DNA of 64,000 nt from JBFLXB01 sp964570625 (GTDB lineage: Bacteria > Nitrospirota > Nitrospiria > 2-01-FULL-66-17): NCBI GenBank assembly GCA_964570625.1, contig CAZMYW010000011.1, positions 1 to 64,000 on the forward strand, in the 5' to 3' direction. The position numbers and the translations under genes are program-made. Below, piece after piece: positions 8,732 through 17,482 of this stretch. The notes under the pieces are model-generated. The model had not been told where the DNA came from, ran no database searches, and worked only from the letters and a program-made list of their open reading frames with translations. Within the stretch, counting starts at the first letter, position 1, and each line of letters starts with the position of its first letter.

Positions 8732-11218
8732 TCACCCTTTGGATGGTGCCTCGGGCTCGCCGCCCGAGCCCGCAGCTGCAGCCGGAACCTCGTCTTTTTC
8801 CCGCATGATCGCGGCCGCCGCCACGCGATCGCCCTGAGCCATTTCGATCAGGCGCACGCCCTGGGTATTTCGTCCGATAACCCGAAGCGCCGCCACCGAC
8901 AACCGAAGCACTTGCGCTCCGGCCGTGACCAGCATGACGTCGTCCTCGGGGTCGACTTGAAGCACCGCCACCACGTCTCCGTTGCGCGGAGTCGTTTGGA
9001 TCGTAATGATTCCTTTGCCGCCCCGGCTCTGTGAGCGATACTCGGTGAGGTCCGTACGCTTGCCATAGCCGTGTTCGGTCACCGTCACCAGCGTCGCCCC
9101 CTCGCGTCGATGCACGACTTCCATGCTGATCATCTCGTCGCCAGGCTCAAGTTCGATCCCTTTGACTCCGTAAGCGGTCCGGCCCATCGAGCGCACGTTG
9201 GCCTCGGGGAACCGAATGACGAGACCTTTTTTCGTGCCCAGCAACACCTCTTCGTCTCCGTTGGTGACGAGCGCGGAGACCAGCTGGTCGCTCTCTTCCA
9301 AGCCGAGCGCAATGATCCCTCCGGTGCGGGGATTGGCGTACGCGGAGAGTTCGGTTTTTTTCACCGTGCCGTTCTTGGTGGCCATGACCACGAACCGGTC
9401 GCCCCGAAACTCCGCGACTGGTAAGATCGCAGACACGGTCTCGCCCTCTCCGAGCTGGAGCAGATTGATAATCGGTTTTCCTTTTGCCACCCGACCGGCT
9501 TCCGGGACTTGGTGCACTTTGAGCCAAAAGACTTTGCCGGAGCTCGTGAAGAACAACAAGTAGTCCTTGGTGGAGGCGGTGAACAGCGTCGTGACGAAGT
9601 CCTCCTCTTTGGTCCCCATGCCGATCTTGCCCTTGCCGCCCCGGCGCTGGGCGCGATAGAGGCTCACGGCGTTGCGCTTGATATACCCCGAGTGCGACAC
9701 CGTGATGATGACGTCTTCGGACGCGATGAGGTCCTCCAGAGAGAGCTCCGCACTTTCTTCCACGATCTCGGTCCGACGCTCGTCGCCGTACTTGGTCTTG
9801 AGCTCGGTCAACTCCTCGCGGATGATCCCTCGCACCAAGGCGTCGCTCGCTAGGATCGCTTTGAACGATTCGATTTTCTGCAACGTCTCCTGGTACTCCG
9901 TCACCAGCTTCTCGCGCTCCAGACCGGTCAGCCGCTGCAACCGCATGTCCAAGATCGCCTGCGCCTGAATCGGGGAAAACGCGAACCGCGTCATCAGGCC
10001 CGTCTTGGCGGCCTCGGGGTCGGCGGCGGCGCGGATCAGCGCGATCACAGCGTCCAGGTGGTCGAGGGCCTTCTTGAGGCCTTCCAGGATGTGGGCCTTT
10101 TCCTCGGCTTTCCGGAGCTCGAACCGCGTGCGGCGCACGACCACTTCGCGACGGTGCTCGATAAAGTGCGACAGGAGGTCGTGGAGGTTGAGCACCTGGG
10201 GCTGGTTGCGCACCAGGGCCAGCGCGATGATACCGAAGGTGGTCTGAAGCGAGGTGTGTTTGAACAGTTGGTTGAGGATGACCGACGCGATTTCGCCGCG
10301 TTTGAGCTCGATCACGACCCGCATCCCCTCGCGATCGGACTCATCCCGCAGATCCGAGATTCCCTCGATGCGTCGGTCCGAGACCAACTCGGCGATCTTC
10401 TCCAGGAGCCTGGCCTTGTTGACCTGATAGGGCAACTCCGTGACGATCAAACTTTCCTTCTCGGTGCGCGGGTGCGTTTCGACTCGCACCCGCGCACGCA
10501 GGGTCAGCGACCCCCGCCCGGTCCGATACGCGTCGCCGATGCCGCGCGAGCCGTAGATAAACCCCGCGGTGGGGAAATCGGGTCCCGTGATCACGCCCAT
10601 CAATTCGTCGATGGTCACGGCGGGGTTGTCCAGCATCAGGAGTACCCCGGCAACCACTTCGTTCAAGTTGTGCGGCGGGATGTTCGTCGCCATTCCCACC
10701 GCAATGCCCGACGCGCCGTTCACCAGCAGGTTGGGCAGGCGGGTAGGCAACACCAGCGGTTCGGTCTGCGTGTCGTCGTAGTTGGGGCCAAAATCGACGG
10801 TTCCTTTGTCGATATCCGCTAACAGCTCGTGGCCGATTTGCGCCATGCGCACTTCGGTGTACCGCATCGCGGCCGGCGGGTCTCCGTCGACCGACCCGAA
10901 GTTGCCTTGCCCATCGACCAGGGGATATCGCAGGGAAAAGTCCTGCGCCATCCGGACGATGGTGTCGTAGATCGCCGTGTCGCCGTGCGGGTGGTATTTT
11001 CCCATCACGTCGCCGACCACACGCGCGGACTTCTTATAGGCCCGATTCCACGTGAGGCCCATCTCGTTCATTCCGAACAACACGCGTCGGTGCACGGGCT
11101 TGAGCCCGTCGCGCACGTCGGGCAGCGCCCGCCCCACGATCACGCTCATGGCGTAATCCAGGTACGCGGACCGCATTTCGTCTTCGATGTTGATCAGGAC
11201 GTTTTGTTCGGGAGCCAT
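8732..11218 (-). CDS. gyrA: DNA gyrase subunit A
   Basis: The 828-residue protein has normal length. The breakage-reunion domain carries the catalytic tyrosine in A-M-R-Y-T-E-V-R-M near residue 120, and the C-terminal half has repeated beta-pinwheel blades with a GyrA-box-like Q-S-R-G-G-K-G near 735. With GyrB it introduces negative supercoils and relieves replication strain. It lies 8 nt downstream of gyrB on the same strand, so they are clearly co-transcribed. The quinolone-determining segment H-P-H-G-D-T-A-I-Y has Thr where E. coli has Ser83, a common natural variant. Confidence 0.98.
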   Translation of the reverse strand: MAPEQNVLINIEDEMRSAYLDYAMSVIVGRALPDVRDGLKPVHRRVLFGMNEMGLTWNRAYKKSARVVGDVMGKYHPHGDTAIYDTIVRMAQDFSLRYPLVDGQGNFGSVDGDPPAAMRYTEVRMAQIGHELLADIDKGTVDFGPNYDDTQTEPLVLPTRLPNLLVNGASGIAVGMATNIPPHNLNEVVAGVLLMLDNPAVTIDELMGVITGPDFPTAGFIYGSRGIGDAYRTGRGSLTLRARVRVETHPRTEKESLIVTELPYQVNKARLLEKIAELVSDRRIEGISDLRDESDREGMRVVIELKRGEIASVILNQLFKHTSLQTTFGIIALALVRNQPQVLNLHDLLSHFIEHRREVVVRRTRFELRKAEEKAHILEGLKKALDHLDAVIALIRAAADPEAAKTGLMTRFAFSPIQAQAILDMRLQRLTGLEREKLVTEYQETLQKIESFKAILASDALVRGIIREELTELKTKYGDERRTEIVEESAELSLEDLIASEDVIITVSHSGYIKRNAVSLYRAQRRGGKGKIGMGTKEEDFVTTLFTASTKDYLLFFTSSGKVFWLKVHQVPEAGRVAKGKPIINLLQLGEGETVSAILPVAEFRGDRFVVMATKNGTVKKTELSAYANPRTGGIIALGLEESDQLVSALVTNGDEEVLLGTKKGLVIRFPEANVRSMGRTAYGVKGIELEPGDEMISMEVVHRREGATLVTVTEHGYGKRTDLTEYRSQSRGGKGIITIQTTPRNGDVVAVLQVDPEDDVMLVTAGAQVLRLSVAALRVIGRNTQGVRLIEMAQGDRVAAAAIMREKDEVPAAAAGSGGEPEAPSKG

Positions 11219-11226
11219 ACGCGGGA

Positions 11227-13650
11227 CTAGATGTCCAGGTTCCTCACTTCTTTGGCGTGTTTTTCAATAAATGCGCGGCGCGGCTCCACCTCGTCCCCCA
11301 TGAGGACCGTAAACATCTCGCCTGCCGCCACGCCGTCGCCCGGATTGACCTTTAGCAGGGTGCGTTTCTCAGGGTCCATGGTGGTCTCCCAGAGCTGTCC
11401 GGGATTCATCTCGCCGAGACCCTTATAGCGCTGAATCGCCATCCCTTGCTTGCCGTGCTCCAGAATCGCGGCCAGCAGGCTTGCGGCAGTCGGGGCATTC
11501 AACTCGGGCCCCGCGATCTTGGCGTCCGTAGCCTTTTCACGGAAACGGTACGGGGGCGCACCCAAACCCAGGGCGGGCGGGGAGACCGCGACCAGCTCGC
11601 GGAACTCGCCGGTGGCGATAAACGCGTGGTCGATATCAACCGTCTGCCGTAATCCCGAAATCTGATACCGCACCCTCAACGTGTGCGCCTTGTGCTCCTC
11701 ATCAACCGCCATCTCTACGTCGGCGGTCAGACCGGCAAAGGCCTTCAAGCGCTCAGCCAGCGTCTCGCTAAACCGGCGCAATCGCTTGCCGTCACGCAAC
11801 GTCTCGCGTGTCAGGTCATCACCCACCACCAGGCTCTCAATCAACTCCGCGGGGATTTGCCGTCGGTTGAAGTGCCGTACCAGGGCGTCGTAGCGAACAA
11901 GCTTCTTCAGTAGGGCGGCCAGGTTTCGGCCCGAAATCCACCGATCGCCGGCGGAGACCTCGACTTCCTCCACTACCGCGTCGAGCAGATGCGCCTTGAG
12001 CGCTTCGTCATTTTTGATATAGCGCTCTTGTTTGCCGCGTTTGACCTTGTAGAGCGGCGGTTGCGCGATGTACACAAACCCGCGATCGATCAGCTCCTTC
12101 ATCTGCCGGTAGAGAAACGTGAGCAGCAGGGTGCGGATGTGCGCCCCGTCGACGTCCGCATCGGTCATGATAATGATCTTGTGATACCGAGCCTTGTTCG
12201 CATCAAAGTCTTCCGACCCGATCCCGGTGCCTAATGCGGTGATGAGTACGCGAATTTCTTCGGACGAAATCATCTTATCGAAGCGCGCCTTTTCGACGTT
12301 CAAAATCTTGCCTTTGAGAGGAAGAATGGCCTGGTTTTTCCGATCACGCCCCTGTTTGGCCGACCCGCCCGCGGAATCTCCCTCGACGATGAAGAGTTCC
12401 GAGAGGGCCGGGTCGCGCTCCTGGCAATCCGCCAGTTTGCCTGGCAACGCGCCGCTGTCCAACGCGTTCTTGCGGCGAATCAACTCCTTGGCCTTGCGGG
12501 CCGCTTCGCGCGCCCGGGCGGCGTTGAGGCTTTTTTCAATGACCTTTTTTGCGACCGACGGGTTCTCGTCGAAGTATTCGCCCAGGGCCTCGTTGACCGC
12601 AGCCTCCACCGCGCCTTTGACCTCAGTGTTGCCCAGTTTGCTCTTGGTTTGACCTTCGAACTGCGGTTGCGGCAACTTGGCACTGATCACGGCGGTGAGC
12701 CCCTCACGCACGTCGTCGCCGGTGATGGTCTCGCCCTTCAGCAGGTTATGGGACGACGCGTAGGTGTTCACCGTCCGCGTCAACGCGGCCTTGAACCCCA
12801 CCAAATGTGTGCCGCCCTCGCGGGTGTTGATGTTGTTGGCAAACGAAAAGAGGTTTTCGCTGTAGCTGTCGTTGTATTGAAGCGCGACCTCCAGAGTCAA
12901 CCGGTCCTTTTCCTTGGTGATATAGATCGGTTTGTGGAGCGGGCTCTTGTTTTCGTTGAGGTGCTCGACAAAGGAAACGATCCCTCCCTTATAAGCGAAC
13001 TCCTGCTCCTTCTCCGAACGCTCGTCGATCAAGGTGATCGACAACCCGCGGTTGAGAAACGCCAGCTCGCGCAGCCGCTGGGCCAGCGTGTCGAACGCAA
13101 ACTCGGTGGTTTCGAAGATCTGGGAATCCGGCTTGAAGGTCACCGTGGTGCCGCGCTTCGTAGTTTTGCCCGTCTCAGCCAAGGGCGCGGTAGGTTTCCC
13201 TCGCTCGTAGCGTTGGTGAAACACCAGTCCGTCGCGGCGGATCTCCACCTCCAGCCACTCGGACAGGGCGTTCACCACCGAAACACCGACGCCGTGCAAA
13301 CCTCCGGAGACCTTGTACGCCTCGTTGTCGAACTTGCCGCCAGCGTGCAGCACGGTCAGCACCACCTCGGCCGCGGAGCGCTTCTGGGTGGGGTGCATCT
13401 CGGTCGGGATGCCGCGGCCATTGTCGATCACCGTGGCGCTTCCGTCCACATGCAAGACGATTTTGATCGCGTCGCAGAATCCGGCCATGGCTTCATCGAC
13501 GCTGTTGTCGACGACCTCATAGACCAGGTGGTGAAGTCCACCCTCGCCGGTACTGCCGATATACATCGCGGGCCGCTTGCGAACGGCATCGAGACCTTCC
13601 AGGACCTTGATGTCCTCGGCGCCGTACCGAGCGGCTGTTTGCGCCGTCAT
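11227..13650 (-). CDS. gyrB: DNA gyrase subunit B
   Basis: This 807-residue protein has the GHKL ATPase domain at the start (E-V-V-D-N-S-V-D-E-A, D-N-G-R-G-I-P and G-G-L-H-G-V-G-V). A Toprim domain follows, with E-G-D-S-A-G-G and D-A-D-V-D-G-A-H-I; the C-terminus has the Q-R-Y-K-G-L-G-E-M-N motif. It supplies ATP-driven strand passage to GyrA. It lies 43 nt from the dnaN stop and directly precedes gyrA, the standard order around a bacterial origin. Confidence 0.98.
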   Translation of the reverse strand: MTAQTAARYGAEDIKVLEGLDAVRKRPAMYIGSTGEGGLHHLVYEVVDNSVDEAMAGFCDAIKIVLHVDGSATVIDNGRGIPTEMHPTQKRSAAEVVLTVLHAGGKFDNEAYKVSGGLHGVGVSVVNALSEWLEVEIRRDGLVFHQRYERGKPTAPLAETGKTTKRGTTVTFKPDSQIFETTEFAFDTLAQRLRELAFLNRGLSITLIDERSEKEQEFAYKGGIVSFVEHLNENKSPLHKPIYITKEKDRLTLEVALQYNDSYSENLFSFANNINTREGGTHLVGFKAALTRTVNTYASSHNLLKGETITGDDVREGLTAVISAKLPQPQFEGQTKSKLGNTEVKGAVEAAVNEALGEYFDENPSVAKKVIEKSLNAARAREAARKAKELIRRKNALDSGALPGKLADCQERDPALSELFIVEGDSAGGSAKQGRDRKNQAILPLKGKILNVEKARFDKMISSEEIRVLITALGTGIGSEDFDANKARYHKIIIMTDADVDGAHIRTLLLTFLYRQMKELIDRGFVYIAQPPLYKVKRGKQERYIKNDEALKAHLLDAVVEEVEVSAGDRWISGRNLAALLKKLVRYDALVRHFNRRQIPAELIESLVVGDDLTRETLRDGKRLRRFSETLAERLKAFAGLTADVEMAVDEEHKAHTLRVRYQISGLRQTVDIDHAFIATGEFRELVAVSPPALGLGAPPYRFREKATDAKIAGPELNAPTAASLLAAILEHGKQGMAIQRYKGLGEMNPGQLWETTMDPEKRTLLKVNPGDGVAAGEMFTVLMGDEVEPRRAFIEKHAKEVRNLDI

Positions 13651-13693
13651 GCTGGTCCTCGATCGTCTCGTACGTTCCGGTTCGTGAACTTTC

Positions 13694-14809
13694 TCATACT
13701 CGCATCGGCATCACGACGCACAGGAATCCCTCCTGTGCCGGCTCCCGAATGAGACAGGGACTCAACGCGTCTTTAAATTCCAGAATGACCTCCGGCGCGT
13801 CAACCGCGCCGAGCACATCCAGTAGGTATCGGGCGTTGAAGCCGGTGGTCAACGGCTCACCTTCATAGGAAACGCTGAGGTCTTCTTTGGCCTCTCCCAA
13901 GTCAGGATTGCTGGTGGAGACCACCACGCGCGACGGCTCCACCTGGAATCGCACCGCGTTGGTGCGTTCCTTGGACAGAAGGGCCACGCGCCGTAGCGCG
14001 CCTTCCAGCGCTGATTTGTCCAACGTGATGCGTTTGTCGCTCCCGGTGGGAATCACCTGGCGATAGTTCGGGTAGTTGCCCTCCATTAAACGCGCGAGCA
14101 GCACCAAGTCCCCCTGCTGAAAGGTGAGTTGCGTCTTACTGACGTGAAGCGCCAACGTCTCTTCTGGGCTGTCCTCGACCAACTTTTTCATCTCCAGCAG
14201 CGCTTTTTTGGGAACGATCACACTGGTGTCGGCAACCGGAGGTCCACCTTTGGGCAGAGACAATGGCCGCTCATCTATAGCAAGCCGGTGGCCGTCGGTA
14301 CCGACGAACTTGATGGACCCTTGCTCCACAGCGCACAACACGCCGTTCAGCACGTATCGGGCGTCATTTTCGCCTACTGCGAACGCCGTTCTCCTCACCA
14401 GGTCGAGAAATGTCTGGCGACCGATCGTGAGCGCCGGTTCCGTCTCCACTTCCGGAAACACCGGAAAGTCCGACGGCGGAAGCCCCGCGATTTTAAATCG
14501 GCTCCGTTCACATTCAACCTTCACGGCGTGACCCTCATCTCCGGAAAGTCGGATGTCGGCTTCAGGGAGTTCTCTCACGATCTCGAACAGCTTCCGAGCC
14601 GACACCGTCGCGGCTCCGCGCGATTTAATCGTGGCGGGATACGTGGCGCGGATACCGAGTTCTAAATCGGTGGCGAACAGGGTCAACCCACGATCGGTTG
14701 CTTCGATTAACACATTGGCAAGGATCGGCATGGTGTTACGTCGCTCAACGATGCCCTGGATGCGCTGCAACCCTTTGAGCAACGCGCTACGCGTGATGAT
14801 CAATTCCAT
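13694..14809 (-). CDS. dnaN: DNA polymerase III sliding clamp (beta subunit)
   Basis: The 371 residues match the family length of about 370, with three clamp subdomains. The start M-E-L-I-I-T-R-S-A-L-L and the end C-L-I-R-x-P...C-V-V-M-P-M-R-V are characteristic. The dimeric ring tethers polymerase III and other DNA enzymes through the hydrophobic pocket that ends in the P-M-R-V tail. It sits 51 nt downstream of dnaA on the same strand. Confidence 0.98.
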   Translation of the reverse strand: MELIITRSALLKGLQRIQGIVERRNTMPILANVLIEATDRGLTLFATDLELGIRATYPATIKSRGAATVSARKLFEIVRELPEADIRLSGDEGHAVKVECERSRFKIAGLPPSDFPVFPEVETEPALTIGRQTFLDLVRRTAFAVGENDARYVLNGVLCAVEQGSIKFVGTDGHRLAIDERPLSLPKGGPPVADTSVIVPKKALLEMKKLVEDSPEETLALHVSKTQLTFQQGDLVLLARLMEGNYPNYRQVIPTGSDKRITLDKSALEGALRRVALLSKERTNAVRFQVEPSRVVVSTSNPDLGEAKEDLSVSYEGEPLTTGFNARYLLDVLGAVDAPEVILEFKDALSPCLIREPAQEGFLCVVMPMRV

Positions 14810-14860
14810 TATGTAATCCTTTTCAGCAACGCCGCGCGACGGTCGGTATGACGCAACCGC

Positions 14861-16186
14861 TCAGTGTCCGCCATGGATGACCTTGATTAACCCATCGACG
14901 GTGGTTCGCGTCTGATGGTCCCGTTGGAGTTGCTCGGTGATGAGACGGACCGAATGGATCACCGTCGAGTGATCTTTTCCCCCGAACTGTCGTCCGATCT
15001 CCGGAAACGAGCTGTCGGTGAGAGTACGGCACAAGTACATGGCGAGTTGTCTGGGGTATACCACGGTCTTGGTTCGCCGTTTGGATTTCAACTCGTTCGT
15101 CTTCATTTGAAATCGTTCGGCTACCACCTTGAGGATTTGGTCGACGCTGACCACGTTTCGGCTCTCGCTGATCGTGTCTCGAAGCACTTCTTTGGCCAAG
15201 TCGACGGTGATTCGCCTCCCCGTCAAAGAAGAGTACGCGCTGAGTCGTAGGAGCGAGCCTTCCAATTCACGGATATTGGTCTTGATGTGTGTGGCGAGAA
15301 ACAGCGCCACCTCGTCGTCCATTTGCAGATGGTCCGCTTCACCCTTTTTCTTGAGAATCGCGACCCTGGTCTCCAGGTCCGGAGGTTGTATATCCGCCAT
15401 CAACCCCATCTCGAATCGGGAACGGAGGCGTAGTTCAATGTCGGCCAACTCTTTGGTCGAACGGTCGCAGGAGATGACGATTTGTTTGTTCTCTTCGTAC
15501 AGGCTATTGAACGTATGGAAAAATTCCTCCTGGGTCCGCTCTTTGCCCGCGATGAACTGGATATCGTCGATCAGCAGGACGTCCACTGTTCTGAACCGAT
15601 TGCGGAAGTCTCCCATCTTGTCGTACCGAATGGAGTTGATCACTTCGTTGGTGAACATCTCGGATGAGACGTACGCGATACGGATATCGTGGCTGCGCTC
15701 CCTGATCGCATTGCCAATCGCGTTGAGCAAGTGTGTTTTGCCTAGTCCGACACCTCCGTAGATAAAAAATGGGTTGTAAATTTCTCCGGGCTGTTCGGCG
15801 ACTTTCCGCGACGCCGCGTGCGCAAACTGATTACTCGAACCCACCACGAAGCTCTCAAAGATATATTTGGGGTGTAGCGGCCGATTTTTCGTCCTGCGTT
15901 CTCGCTGCCCAAGAGCCGAGGAGCTTAAGGGGCGCAAGGACTCCTGAACGACAAAGGAGATATCCAAATGATTGTTGTCGGTTAATCTCCGGAGGTTTTC
16001 TCGGATCGACCCGGCATAGTGCTCATTGATCCAGTCCACAAAGAATTTGTTCGGTACGGCAAACACAGCCTCATTTTGGTCTTGTGAGAGGAGCGTGAGT
16101 GGCCGGATCCACGCATCAAAACTCTGTTTGTTGACCGATGATTCCAGCTCACTACGGTGAATCTGCCACGCTTCCTCTGGCGTCAT
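14861..16186 (-). CDS. dnaA: Chromosomal replication initiator protein
   Basis: This 441-residue protein has all four DnaA domains. An N-terminal oligomerisation segment opens M-T-P-E-E-A-W and a short linker follows. The AAA+ domain has Walker A G-G-V-G-L-G-K-T-H near residue 144 and Walker B V-L-L-I-D-D-I-Q. The C-terminal helix-turn-helix has the box-binding G-G-K-D-H-S-T-V-I-H signature. It opens oriC and loads the helicase. It is first in the dnaA-dnaN-gyrB-gyrA block, and its upstream region contains DnaA-box-like sites. Confidence 0.98.
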   Translation of the reverse strand: MTPEEAWQIHRSELESSVNKQSFDAWIRPLTLLSQDQNEAVFAVPNKFFVDWINEHYAGSIRENLRRLTDNNHLDISFVVQESLRPLSSSALGQRERRTKNRPLHPKYIFESFVVGSSNQFAHAASRKVAEQPGEIYNPFFIYGGVGLGKTHLLNAIGNAIRERSHDIRIAYVSSEMFTNEVINSIRYDKMGDFRNRFRTVDVLLIDDIQFIAGKERTQEEFFHTFNSLYEENKQIVISCDRSTKELADIELRLRSRFEMGLMADIQPPDLETRVAILKKKGEADHLQMDDEVALFLATHIKTNIRELEGSLLRLSAYSSLTGRRITVDLAKEVLRDTISESRNVVSVDQILKVVAERFQMKTNELKSKRRTKTVVYPRQLAMYLCRTLTDSSFPEIGRQFGGKDHSTVIHSVRLITEQLQRDHQTRTTVDGLIKVIHGGH

Positions 16187-16570
16187 TCAGCAAGCCCTAC
16201 AGGTTACCAACAGGTTTATCAACAGGTGTTGAAAAGTGGGGGTGTCTTTGGAGAAGCACGTTGATTTGGTCCCCCACGATAAACGACAACACGACGGGCA
16301 TGTCTAGCGGCCGGCGGTACTATAGCAGACTCGAAGGCGGCATTCAATCCGCTTTCAGTTGCATACATGGCGGTTCGTTGTCCTCTGTGGTCCCACTGGT
16401 TTGTCCACGTCTCGACTGGAACCTTTTCGGTGGGTTAGCGTGCTGGCCATCCGAAAGCCACAGCTACTATTACTACGGAAGTACTTTTGTTCGATACACC
16501 TACACCCCCCGTATCCGTTGCAAAGAACCTCTTCGTCCTGTTAAGATTTCATCTGATTCTGGAGCAGGGT
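16187..16570. other. Candidate replication origin (dnaA upstream region)
   Basis: This 384-nt gene-free stretch lies between divergent dnaA and ilvE. It contains two DnaA-box-like 9-mers 12 nt apart, TTACCAACA (16204-16212) and TTATCAACA (16216-16224, one mismatch to TTATNCACA), plus a weaker TTGTCCACG (16401-16409). A locally AT-rich run occurs around 16460-16500. Origins commonly lie here, but the box cluster is sparse, so dnaA autoregulation is an alternative. Confidence 0.45.
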
Positions 16571-17482
16571 ATGGTCACAGAGTCTCAATTTATTTGGTTA
16601 GACGGGCAGCGTGTTCCCTGGAAAGAAGCCAATGTCCACGTACTCACGCATTCGCTGCATTATGGTCTTGCCGTGTTTGAAGGGATCCGTTGTTACGAAG
16701 GAGAAAAGGGATCAGCCGTCTTCCGACTGAGAGAACACATTGAGCGGCTCTTTGAGTCGGCTCACATCAGCGGCATTGACATCCCGTTTTCACAAAAGGA
16801 CATTGAGCGGGCCGTGTGTGAAACAGTCAGCGGCAACGACCTGCGGTCCTGTTACATTCGGCCGATCGTCTTCTTTGGTTATGGAGAGATGGGGTTGTAC
16901 GTTACGTCTAACCCCGTCCGCGTCGCCATCGCCGCGTGGCCGTGGGGCACGTATTTGGGGGAGGACGGTTTAGCGCGGGGCATTCGGGTGAAAATCTCGT
17001 CGTTCGCGCGCCATCACGTCAACGTGAGTCTCACGCGGGCCAAAGTGGCTGGATACTACGTGAACTCCCAGTTCGCGAAGAGAGAGGTGAAGAAAGCCGG
17101 CTACGATGAGGCCTTGTTGCTGGATACTGACGGCTACGTGGCAGAAGGTCCCGGTGAAAACATCTTCGCGGTTCGCCGGGGAATACTAAAGACCCCACCC
17201 CTCACGTCGGTCCTTGAAGGGATTACCCGCGATGCGATCATGACGCTCGCCCAAGACCTTCGAATTCCTGTACGCGAGGAGCGGTTGACCCGGGACGACC
17301 TGTACCTGGCCGAAGAGGCCTTCTTTACTGGAACCGCGGCCGAAGTGACCCCTATTCGAGAAATAGACGACCGTCAAGTGGGCGCAGGACAGCCAGGACC
17401 CATCACACGGCGACTACAAGAGACGTTCTTCAACGTCGTGCACGGGAAAGGTGTTCATCCGGAGTGGCTGACGTCGGTATAA
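16571..17482 (+). CDS. ilvE: Branched-chain amino acid aminotransferase
   Basis: The ATG at 16571 is preceded by GGAGCAGGGT and gives 303 residues; a longer in-frame start adds 28 unlike residues. This is a fold-type IV PLP enzyme: H-S-L-H-Y-G-L-A-V-F-E-G-I-R near residue 30, the PLP lysine in S-L-T-R-A-K-V-A-G-Y-Y near 158, and the E-G-P-G-E-N-I-F and F-F-T-G-T-A-A-E-V-T-P-I motifs. It moves amino groups between valine, leucine or isoleucine and 2-oxoglutarate, the last step of their synthesis. Its end overlaps the convergent FGGY kinase by 28 nt. Confidence 0.93.
   Translation: MVTESQFIWLDGQRVPWKEANVHVLTHSLHYGLAVFEGIRCYEGEKGSAVFRLREHIERLFESAHISGIDIPFSQKDIERAVCETVSGNDLRSCYIRPIVFFGYGEMGLYVTSNPVRVAIAAWPWGTYLGEDGLARGIRVKISSFARHHVNVSLTRAKVAGYYVNSQFAKREVKKAGYDEALLLDTDGYVAEGPGENIFAVRRGILKTPPLTSVLEGITRDAIMTLAQDLRIPVREERLTRDDLYLAEEAFFTGTAAEVTPIREIDDRQVGAGQPGPITRRLQETFFNVVHGKGVHPEWLTSV

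Noticed and set aside
12649..13752. Long antisense open frame over gyrB.
   Set aside because: Shadow of gyrB; no recognisable domain or ribosome site.
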